Positions 55,257 through 62,171 of a stretch of 64,000 nt of DNA are shown here, one piece after another. Position 1 is the stretch's first letter; each line of letters opens with the position of its first letter. Source of the DNA: Desulfovibrio desulfuricans DSM 642. GTDB taxonomy: Bacteria; Desulfobacterota; Desulfovibrionia; Desulfovibrionales; Desulfovibrionaceae. Where the stretch lies: the NCBI RefSeq assembly GCF_000420465.1, contig NZ_ATUZ01000011.1:186001-250000 (forward strand). Direction: 5' to 3'. The notes beneath the pieces were generated by a model. It was not told the DNA's origin and searched no databases. It saw nothing but the letters and a program-made list of their open reading frames with translations. Position numbers and translations under genes: made by a program.

Positions 55257-56084
55257 TTACAGGGGCAGCACAATCCGCTGGCCCCGATTAAAAATGGTGT
55301 ACTCGGCAAAGCCAAAGGCGCGCGCGTAGGAGGCCAGCCGGGCAAAACCGTAGCCCACGTCATCGGTGCCGTGCGCATCTGAGGCGAAACTCACGGGCAG
55401 GCCCATTTGCGCGGCCATGAGCATGATGGGCGGCGCGGGGTAAATCTCGCGGCAGGCCTTGCGCAGGCCCGCAGAGGATATCTCCATGCTCATACCCATG
55501 CGTTGCAGGGTCGCAAGGCCGCGTTGCACCAGCGCCATGCTTTCCGGCTTTGCCAGCCAGATGTGGAACTGCTCTACAGAGAAAATCTTGATGAGGTCAG
55601 GGTGCGCGGCAATGTTGAACAGGCCGGAGAGGATCATGCGCTCCCAGACTTCAAAATAGGCCTGGTACTGCTTGTCGCATTCTTCCTGCGAAAAGGCTTT
55701 CCACGGCTCGGCGCCGTCGTCAAAGCCCCAGTGGCCGATAAAATGCACGCTCCCAAGCAGGTAATCAAAGTCAAAGGCGGCGCAGGAGGCGCGGGTGTAG
55801 TCCTCCTGCCCTTCGAGCCAGTCCATTTCCATGCCGAACAAAACGCGGCAGGGGCCATTGGGGTTGGCGGCCTTGAGGGCGCAAACCTCGCGCACGTAGT
55901 CCGGCAGATGGCGGGTCAGTTGCTCGCGGTATTCGTGTGTGTAGTCAAAGCCCACGGGCCGGGGCGAGTGCTCGGTAAAGCCCATGTATTCAAGCCCTTT
56001 GGCCTGGGCGACAGCGTACATTTCTGCCGGAGTGTTGCCGCCGTGCGAATACTTGGTGTGCGTGTGCAGGTCTGCGAGAATCAT
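55257..56084 (-). CDS. PHP-domain phosphatase (histidinol-phosphatase-like)
   Basis: The 275-residue PHP-family metal enzyme starts MILADLHTHTKYSHGGNTPA and keeps the other metal motifs: GFTEHSPRP, LLGSVHFIGHWG, FNIAAHPDLIK and SFASDAHGTDDVG. This is the HisK (histidinol-phosphate phosphatase) type, so a role in histidine synthesis is possible. Since no his gene is nearby, a different sugar-phosphate substrate cannot be excluded. AGGAAG precedes ATG 56084; the longer in-frame extension is rejected. Confidence 0.85.
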   Translation of the reverse strand: MILADLHTHTKYSHGGNTPAEMYAVAQAKGLEYMGFTEHSPRPVGFDYTHEYREQLTRHLPDYVREVCALKAANPNGPCRVLFGMEMDWLEGQEDYTRASCAAFDFDYLLGSVHFIGHWGFDDGAEPWKAFSQEECDKQYQAYFEVWERMILSGLFNIAAHPDLIKIFSVEQFHIWLAKPESMALVQRGLATLQRMGMSMEISSAGLRKACREIYPAPPIMLMAAQMGLPVSFASDAHGTDDVGYGFARLASYARAFGFAEYTIFNRGQRIVLPL

Positions 56085-56314
56085 GCTGATCTTCCTGAAT
56101 ATGCCTGGGCCGCGCCCTTGGCCCGCCGGAGAATGACATTCCGGCCCCTGAACGGGGATGTTGCCGATATAAAAGGGCCTGCCATGGCGGCGCAGGGGGC
56201 GGCAGGTCTGATGCTGGTGTGAACTCTGACGTGAGTATGACCGCGAACTGCAGGTCTGGCAAGCCGGGGCCAAGGGGCAGGCGGAATTGCAGTCTTTTTT
56301 ATGGATGGGCTACG

Positions 56315-56347
56315 AAAAAAGGGAGCCTCCAGCGGAGGCCCCCCTTT
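56315..56347 (-). terminator. Terminator after nfnB
   Basis: AAAGGG-GCCTCC pairs with GGAGGC-CCCTTT with one small bulge. On the minus strand a T6 tract follows. It closes the nfnA-nfnB unit. Confidence 0.7.
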
Positions 56348-56367
56348 TATCAGATGCCGGGCTGCAA

Positions 56368-57786
56368 TCAGCCTGCGATTCTTTTGACTATTTCCTGTCC
56401 GGCCTTGCGCCCTGCGCCCATGGCCAGAATGACCGTGGCCGCGCCGGTGACGATGTCGCCGCCCGCAAAGACGTTGGGAATGGAGGTTTCGCCAGTGGTC
56501 TCATCGGCCTCGATGTAGCCCCACTTGTTCAGTTTGAGCTCAGGGGTAGCCTCGAGGAGGATGGGGTTGGAACGGGTGCCCAGAGCCACAATGGCAAGGT
56601 CGGTGGGCAGATCGTATTCCGAGCCTTCCACCGGCACAGGCCTGCGGCGGCCAGAAGCATCGGGTTCGCCCAGTTCCATACGCTGCAGGGTTACGGACTG
56701 AAGGCGCATTTCCGCATCGCCGTTGAAGCGCAGCGGGGCTGAAAGCATGGCAAACTGCACGCCTTCTTCCTCCGCATGTTCCAGCTCTTCCAGACGGGCG
56801 GGCATTTCAGCCCTTGTGCGGCGATAGACCACATGCACGCTTTCCGCGCCCATGCGCAGGGCTGTGCGCGCCGCGTCCATGGCCACGTTGCCCGCGCCGA
56901 ACACGGTAACGTGCTTGCCGGGGTAGGCCGGAGTGTCCTGCGAGGGGAAGTTGTAGGCGCGGCCAAGGTTGACGCGGGTGAGGTATTCGTTAGCGGAGAA
57001 CACGCCCACCAGATTTTCGCCGGGAACGCCCAAAAAGACGGGCAGACCAGCGCCAACGCCGATGAAAATGGCGTCGTATTCCTTGCGCAGGTCGTCAATA
57101 TCAATGGTACGGCCACCCACGGAATTGAGGTGGAAGTCCACACCGGCCTGACGCAGGCCGTTGATTTCCGTGGCCACCACATTCTTGGGCAGACGGAAGG
57201 CGGGGATGCCGTAAATAAGCACGCCGCCGGGCTCGTGCAGGGCTTCAAACACATCGACCTTGATGCCTGCGGTGGCGCACACGCCAGCACAGGTCAGGGA
57301 CGAAGGGCCGGAGCCGATGCAGGCCACCTTTTTGGCTCCCAGGGGCAGTGCGCAGGCATTGGTGCCGGTCACCTGCTCACAGGCTGTGGTGGCGATGTAC
57401 GTGTCTGCCACGAAGCGTTCAAGGCGACCAATGGCCACGGGCTGACCCTTGGCCTTGAGTACGCACTTGCCTTCGCACTGGTGCTCCTGGGGGCACACGC
57501 GACCGCACACGGCGGGGAGGCTGTTGGTGGTCTTGATGATGCGGTAGGCGGCGTCCATGTTGCCTTCGGCAACCTGATGGATAAAGTCGCGGATGGGCAC
57601 TTCAACAGGGCAGCCCGAGACGCACAGGGGTTTTTTGCACTGGAGACAGCGGCTGGCCTCGGTCTGAGCCATTTCCTTGGTGTAGCCGAGGGCGACTTCT
57701 TCAAAGTTGGCTCGGCGCACTTTTGCGGGCTGGCAGGGCATGTCCACACGGGGAGCCACGGTCTTTTTGGGTTTGCTATTCTCCAT
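56368..57786 (-). CDS. nfnB: NADH-dependent ferredoxin:NADP oxidoreductase large subunit (NfnB/GltA-like)
   Basis: The 472-residue protein has the N-terminal [4Fe-4S] cysteine region (CLQCKKPLCVSGCPVEVPIR, VCGRVCPQEHQCEGKC) and two nucleotide folds (ACIGSGPSSLTCAGVC, VTVFGAGNVAMDAARTAL), ending in GGDIVTGAATVILAMGAGR. It resembles glutamate synthase small subunits, but pairing with the next-upstream gene identifies the NfnAB flavin-based bifurcating enzyme. The complex links NADPH oxidation to NADH and ferredoxin. GGAGA precedes the ATG, which lies inside nfnA, an 11-base overlap. Confidence 0.93.
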   Translation of the reverse strand: MENSKPKKTVAPRVDMPCQPAKVRRANFEEVALGYTKEMAQTEASRCLQCKKPLCVSGCPVEVPIRDFIHQVAEGNMDAAYRIIKTTNSLPAVCGRVCPQEHQCEGKCVLKAKGQPVAIGRLERFVADTYIATTACEQVTGTNACALPLGAKKVACIGSGPSSLTCAGVCATAGIKVDVFEALHEPGGVLIYGIPAFRLPKNVVATEINGLRQAGVDFHLNSVGGRTIDIDDLRKEYDAIFIGVGAGLPVFLGVPGENLVGVFSANEYLTRVNLGRAYNFPSQDTPAYPGKHVTVFGAGNVAMDAARTALRMGAESVHVVYRRTRAEMPARLEELEHAEEEGVQFAMLSAPLRFNGDAEMRLQSVTLQRMELGEPDASGRRRPVPVEGSEYDLPTDLAIVALGTRSNPILLEATPELKLNKWGYIEADETTGETSIPNVFAGGDIVTGAATVILAMGAGRKAGQEIVKRIAG

Positions 57787-58618
57787 GGCTGACTCTCCGG
57801 TATTCTTCAATGGAAATGGTTTCCTGCTCCCGGTAAGCGGCCAGGCGGCGGCGCAGTTCGGGAAAATCCACTTCGTGACCGTCAAATTCGGGGCCGTCCA
57901 CACAGGCGAACTTGGTTTTGCCGCCTACGGTGACGCGGCAGGCGCCGCACATGCCGATGCCGTCAACCATGATGGGGTTGAGGCTGACCGTGGTCTTGAC
58001 ACCAAAGGGGCGCGTGGTTTCCGCCACGGCGGCCATCATGGGCACGGGGCCGACCGCCACGACTTCAAACACGTCCTTGTCTTTTTCAAGCCGGTCGCGC
58101 AGAAGCTCGGTAACAAGGCCTTTGTGCCCGTAGCTGCCATCGTCCGTGGAAACAAGCAGTTCATCCACAAATGATTTGAGCTCGTTTTCAAAGAGCAGCA
58201 GGTCTTTGCTGCGAGCGCCGATAACGCCCACGACCTTGTTGCCGATGCGGGCATGGCCCTTGGCGATGTGGTGCATGGCGGCAATACCGGTGCCGCCGCC
58301 CACGCATACGACCGTGCCGCGTTTTTCAATATGGGTGGGGTGGCCCAGGGGGCCGCAGACGTCAAGAATGGCATCTCCAACGCCGAGTGCTTCAAGCATG
58401 GCGGTACTCTTGCCCATAACCAGATACACTATGGTAATGGTGCCGTTTTCCCGGTCAGTATCTGCAATGGTCAGCGGAATGCGCTCGCCCTGTTCGCTCA
58501 TGCGCAGCATGACGAAGTGGCCGGGGCGCGCTTTTTGCGCGATTTGCGGCGCGTGGAGCACCAGTTTGCTGGTTTTGCCCGGGATCAGGCTTTCCTTGTG
58601 CAATATAGGTGTTGGCAT
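57776..58618 (-). CDS. nfnA: NADH-dependent ferredoxin:NADP oxidoreductase small subunit (NfnA)
   Basis: The 280-residue protein of the dihydroorotate dehydrogenase electron-transfer/FNR type has a FAD site (RIPLTIADTDRENG), an NAD-binding motif (VCVGGGTGIAAMHHIAKG) and a C-terminal [2Fe-2S] set (MCGACRVTVGGKTKFACVDG). NfnA holds the FAD and [2Fe-2S] of the NfnAB complex. AGGAG precedes the ATG. It is followed by nfnB with an overlap, so they form a coupled pair. Confidence 0.94.
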   Translation of the reverse strand: MPTPILHKESLIPGKTSKLVLHAPQIAQKARPGHFVMLRMSEQGERIPLTIADTDRENGTITIVYLVMGKSTAMLEALGVGDAILDVCGPLGHPTHIEKRGTVVCVGGGTGIAAMHHIAKGHARIGNKVVGVIGARSKDLLLFENELKSFVDELLVSTDDGSYGHKGLVTELLRDRLEKDKDVFEVVAVGPVPMMAAVAETTRPFGVKTTVSLNPIMVDGIGMCGACRVTVGGKTKFACVDGPEFDGHEVDFPELRRRLAAYREQETISIEEYRRVSHGE

Positions 58619-58669
58619 AGGTTCTCCTCGTCAGGCATCTGAGTTGCTGCATGGTAGCTGCGATCGAAA

Positions 58670-58683
58670 TTACTTGCAAGTAA
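58670..58683. promoter_or_regulatory. Perfect 14-bp palindrome upstream of nfnA
   Basis: TTACTTGCAAGTAA is an exact palindrome 52 bases before the nfnA ATG. On the minus strand its TTGCAA could be a -35 box, so a dimeric repressor bound here would block nfnAB. It is not the Rex consensus. Confidence 0.45.
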
Positions 58684-58916
58684 CAGTTTTATCGTATCTC
58701 TTTTACATGACTGATATAATTTGTTCTCCGTTTTTACTTTGCGTTTGCGGGCATGCAATGGGCCTTTTTTTTAGACGTAGCCTAAAGATCTGGCCTAATG
58801 TTCCGATAAAAACCTTGACGAGTGGGGAAGGGGAGACGGTACAAAACCAAACAAGGAGGCGGACAGGGCCAACCCCTTTGCAAGGAAGCAAGTGATCCAT
58901 TCATGGAGGAATGGTC

Positions 58917-59201
58917 ATGTCGCAACACATCGGTGACGTTTTCCATTTGGGAGCCTCGCCGCCTGAATTGGCCGATGATCCATCACACAATCGTGATCTG
59001 AGGCTGGTTGAGCGGTATCTTGCAGTTCTGGAAGAAAACAAAAAGGCATGCCGCTCGGCTTTGACTGATGCGGATATGGCTTTGGACATGGCGGGTTTTG
59101 TGCGGCGGCAGCTGCGCAGGCCTGCCCAGCTGCCCAGGATGTCTCCGGCCTTGCTGGCCCTGGCTCTTGTGCGGCGCGTTCCTGACGCGCCCGAACAATA
59201 A
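58917..59201 (+). CDS. Small hypothetical protein
   Basis: A 94-residue, helical, soluble protein (DNRDLRLVERYLAVLEENKK-like helix, written here RDLRLVERYLAVLEENKKAC) with no known domain. A perfect GGAGGA lies six bases before ATG 58917; the ATG two codons earlier directly abuts this site and is less likely. It stands divergent from nfnAB and is followed by 350 bases without a gene. Function unknown. Confidence 0.6.
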   Translation: MSQHIGDVFHLGASPPELADDPSHNRDLRLVERYLAVLEENKKACRSALTDADMALDMAGFVRRQLRRPAQLPRMSPALLALALVRRVPDAPEQ

Positions 59202-59485
59202 ACCGGACGGACTTCTACGTTGAATTCCGGCCCGGATGCAGAACGACCATGCGTTCTCAATGCAACATTAACGCGGCATTGCAGAACACAAACCACTAGC
59301 ATCACTTTTCCGTGACATGATAGGGGGCATGGCAGTCCGCAATCCATGACGAATTCTCCACTCATAGAGAGGCGGGGGCGTGGGGCCTCTGCCTCTCGCG
59401 TTTTATGCGCCGGAAATATCTTCAGTCAGCGATGGCCCGCCTCTCGTGCTGTCGTGCAGCGGCTGACCCTCCGCATTGCGTAGTG
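59202..59485. other. Intergenic region, no gene seen
   Basis: The sequence between the small gene and the terminator of the aldehyde dehydrogenase has no coding frame with support and no recognised regulatory element apart from the terminator at its right end. Confidence 0.3.
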
Positions 59486-59509
59486 AAAACGGCCCCTTCC
59501 GGGGCCGTT
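59486..59509 (-). terminator. Terminator after the aldehyde dehydrogenase gene
   Basis: AACGGCCCC pairs perfectly with GGGGCCGTT around a four-base loop. A T4 tract follows on the minus strand. Confidence 0.75.
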
Positions 59510-59557
59510 CTGATACATCGGCAACCGCCCAGAGCGTTCGCCGCATGTGTGCGGATG

Positions 59558-61039
59558 CTAGGGATAGAATCCCGTGGGCTTTTCCGAGAGGTTGATGAGG
59601 ATGTTTTTTTGCTGGGTGTAGTGCTCAAGAATGATCTTGTGCGTTTCACGCCCGATGCCCGACTCCTTGTGCCCGCCAAAGGGCGCGCCCGCCGGAATGC
59701 TGTTGTAGGTATTCACCCACATGCGGCCTGTTTCAATGGCGCGGCTTATGCGCATGGCCCTGTTGATGTCGCGTGTCCAGACCGCGCCGCCCAGGCCGTA
59801 GGGGCTGTCGTTGGCCATGGCCACAACTTCCTCTTCCGTCCTGAACTTGATGATGACCGCCACGGGGCCGAAGATTTCGTCCTGAGCCACACGCATGCTG
59901 TTGGTGACGTTGCCGAGCAGGGTCGGACGCATGAAGCAGCCCTTGGCAAGCTCGCCATTCGTGATGCGCTCGCCGCCGCAGAGTACGGTGGCGCCCTCCG
60001 TCTTGGCCTGCTCAATGCAAAGCTGAATGGCCTTGAGGTGCGATTCGTAAATCTGCGAGCCCATCTGGGTTGCAGGATCCCACGGCAGGCCGACCTTGAC
60101 GCGGTTGAAGCGTTCCACGGCTTCTGCCACAAACTGGTCGTAAATGTCCTCATGCACAAACACGCGCGACCCGGCGCAGCATACCTGCCCCTGGTTGAAC
60201 AGAATGCCCATTTGCAGGCCGTCCATGGCCAGATCCCACTGACAATCGGGAAAATAGATGTTGGCCGATTTGCCTCCCAGCTCAAGGGTGGAGGGGATGA
60301 GGCGTTTTGCCGCTGCAAGGCCAACCTGACGGCCAACTTCGGTAGAACCGGTGAAGGCCAGCTTGCGGAAGCCTGGATGCTCGAGCATGAACTGGCCGGA
60401 GCGGGAGCCGCGCCCGGTGATGACGTTGAACACGCCCTTGGGCAGCACGCCTGCAATAAGCCGCGCCAGCTCCAGCACGGAAAGCGAAGTGTGATTGGAA
60501 GGCTTGAACACGGTGCAGCACCCGGCGGCAAGCACGGGGGCCAGCTTCCAGGCAGCCATGAGGAAGGGGAAGTTCCACGGCACAATCTGACCCACAACGC
60601 CTATGGGTTCGCGGAACACCAGGGACATGGTGTTTTCGTCCAGCATGACGGCGGTGCCTTCATCGGCGCGCACCACCCCGGCAAAGTAGCGGAAGTGGTC
60701 GGCGGCAAAGGGAACGTCCACATTCATGGTTTCCCGGATGGGCTTGCCGTTGTCCAGGGTTTCCACCATGGCGAGGTGTTCTTTGTTGGCATCAATAATG
60801 TCTGCAATTTTCAGCAGCATATTGGCCCGTTCAATGGGGTCGATCTTTTTCCAGCTGTCCCATGCCTTGTTGGCAGCCGCCACTGCTGCGTCCACGTCTT
60901 CCTTGGTGGCTTCGGCGCAGGTTGCCAGGCGCTCGCCATTGGCGGGGCAGAACGTTTCAAACGTGCCGCCGTCGGAGGCCTGCTTCCACTGGCCGTCGAT
61001 GAATAGGGAGTACGAATCCTGAATGTCCGGTTTGTTCAT
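59558..61039 (-). CDS. NAD(P)-dependent aldehyde dehydrogenase
   Basis: The 493-residue enzyme is of the ALDH superfamily. The oxyanion Asn is in VPWNFPFLMAAWK, the general base Glu in TLELGGKSANI, and the nucleophile Cys in GQVCCAGSRVFVHED. KPTGFYP ends the protein. It resembles the acetaldehyde dehydrogenases (AcoD/ExaC group) that oxidise aldehydes from alcohols. In Desulfovibrio it could serve ethanol oxidation, but no alcohol dehydrogenase gene is adjacent. AAAGGAG precedes the ATG. A 21-bp palindrome lies 52-73 bases upstream of the start. Confidence 0.93.
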   Translation of the reverse strand: MNKPDIQDSYSLFIDGQWKQASDGGTFETFCPANGERLATCAEATKEDVDAAVAAANKAWDSWKKIDPIERANMLLKIADIIDANKEHLAMVETLDNGKPIRETMNVDVPFAADHFRYFAGVVRADEGTAVMLDENTMSLVFREPIGVVGQIVPWNFPFLMAAWKLAPVLAAGCCTVFKPSNHTSLSVLELARLIAGVLPKGVFNVITGRGSRSGQFMLEHPGFRKLAFTGSTEVGRQVGLAAAKRLIPSTLELGGKSANIYFPDCQWDLAMDGLQMGILFNQGQVCCAGSRVFVHEDIYDQFVAEAVERFNRVKVGLPWDPATQMGSQIYESHLKAIQLCIEQAKTEGATVLCGGERITNGELAKGCFMRPTLLGNVTNSMRVAQDEIFGPVAVIIKFRTEEEVVAMANDSPYGLGGAVWTRDINRAMRISRAIETGRMWVNTYNSIPAGAPFGGHKESGIGRETHKIILEHYTQQKNILINLSEKPTGFYP

Positions 61040-61304
61040 GAATCACTCCTTTTTTTAAAACCATGATTGTCTGAAGGACAATAAGATAGATATATGGATT
61101 GCAAATCCATATTGAATAGTAGATTTTTGTTCATGCTGACATGATTTAATACACATTGTGAAAAAAAATACAATTTAAAATTATATTTATATAATCATTC
61201 AACACTACAAAATCTGCTTGTTGCGTGGTAAATAAAGCAATGCAGGCTTATTTTGCAAACGTGTCACGCTATTATTGCGTAGCAGGATGGCTTGTTCAAA
61301 AAAG
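61040..61304 (-). promoter_or_regulatory. AT-rich promoter region of the aldehyde dehydrogenase gene with palindrome
   Basis: The region is the most AT-rich in the window. A perfect 9-3-9 inverted repeat (ATATGGATT GCA AATCCATAT, 61092-61112) is a probable operator for a dimeric regulator of the dehydrogenase gene. No clear sigma-54 box was found. Confidence 0.5.
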
Positions 61305-61354
61305 ATATGGGATTCAGGCGGGATGCGTAAAAGCACTCTGCCTGAATCCCATAT
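61305..61354 (-). terminator. Terminator after cobM
   Basis: A perfect 15-bp stem (61305-61319 with 61340-61354) has a 20-base loop. On the minus strand it is followed by CTTTTTT. It lies 25 bases after the cobM stop. Confidence 0.75.
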
Positions 61355-61378
61355 TAATGGTGGTATGTCGGAATGAAA

Positions 61379-62167
61379 TCAGCTTTTGGCTGCGCGGTAG
61401 CCGTGCGAAAAGTCGGCGGCGTAAAGGCGGGAGGGCGCGCCCTCGCGGCTTTCTGCGGGCAGCACAAGAAAAACGGTCTGCCGGGTCAGGTTGTGGCGGG
61501 TTATGCACTGGGCCAGTTCGCCCAGCGTGGTCCAGTGCAGTTGTTCCTCGGGCCAGCTGACCATGTGGGCGCAAAAAATGTGTGTTTCGGGCGGCAGGCT
61601 GCGCGAGAGTTCGTCCTGAAGAGCCTGAGCCGACGCTGCGGAGAGGTATACGGCCATGGAGGCCCCATGCTGCGCCAGCAGGTGCAGATGCTCACGCGCC
61701 GGCACCGGAGTGCGGCCTTCAAGGCGGCTGATAATGAGGCTCTGGGTTACTTCCGGCACGGTAAAGGTAATGCCCGCCGCAGCCGCAGCCGCACAGGCGG
61801 CGGTAACGCCCGGCACCACACGCCAGGGGATGCCGTCCGCATCCAGCAAGGCGGCCTGCTCGCGCAACGCACCGTACAGGGATGGGTCGCCCGTATGCAC
61901 ACGGGCCACGGAGCGGCCCGCCAGTGCGGTTGCCCGCACCAGCGCATGGCACTGCTCAAGATTCAGCGGGGCGGAATCCACAACCATGGCGTTGGGCGCG
62001 GCACAGGCCACCACCTCGCGCGGCACCAGCGAACCTGCATAGAGCACGAGGGCGGCCTGTTCAATGGCCTTGCGCCCCTTGATGGTCATGAGGTCTGGAT
62101 CACCCGGCCCTGCGCCCACAAATGTAACGATGCCGGGCGTAATCCCGGTCTGCTGCGCGCTGTCCAT
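61379..62167 (-). CDS. cobM: Precorrin-4/cobalt-precorrin-4 C11-methyltransferase
   Basis: The 262-residue tetrapyrrole methylase has the SAM-binding start VTFVGAGPGDPDLMTIKGRK, the ALVLYAGSLVP segment and RVHTGDPSLYGALREQ, which together identify CobM/CbiF. It methylates C11 of the corrin precursor. AGGTAG precedes the ATG at 62167; an upstream in-frame start is rejected. It follows the cobL-type gene after four bases, so the two are cotranscribed. With cbiB at 34035 it shows that corrinoid synthesis genes are scattered. Confidence 0.95.
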   Translation of the reverse strand: MDSAQQTGITPGIVTFVGAGPGDPDLMTIKGRKAIEQAALVLYAGSLVPREVVACAAPNAMVVDSAPLNLEQCHALVRATALAGRSVARVHTGDPSLYGALREQAALLDADGIPWRVVPGVTAACAAAAAAGITFTVPEVTQSLIISRLEGRTPVPAREHLHLLAQHGASMAVYLSAASAQALQDELSRSLPPETHIFCAHMVSWPEEQLHWTTLGELAQCITRHNLTRQTVFLVLPAESREGAPSRLYAADFSHGYRAAKS

Positions 62168-62171
62168 GCGG

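Noticed and set aside
58800..58916. Cyclic-di-GMP (GEMM) riboswitch suggested by CAGGGCCAACC before the small gene
   Set aside because: The second conserved block and the paired stems of that class are not present.
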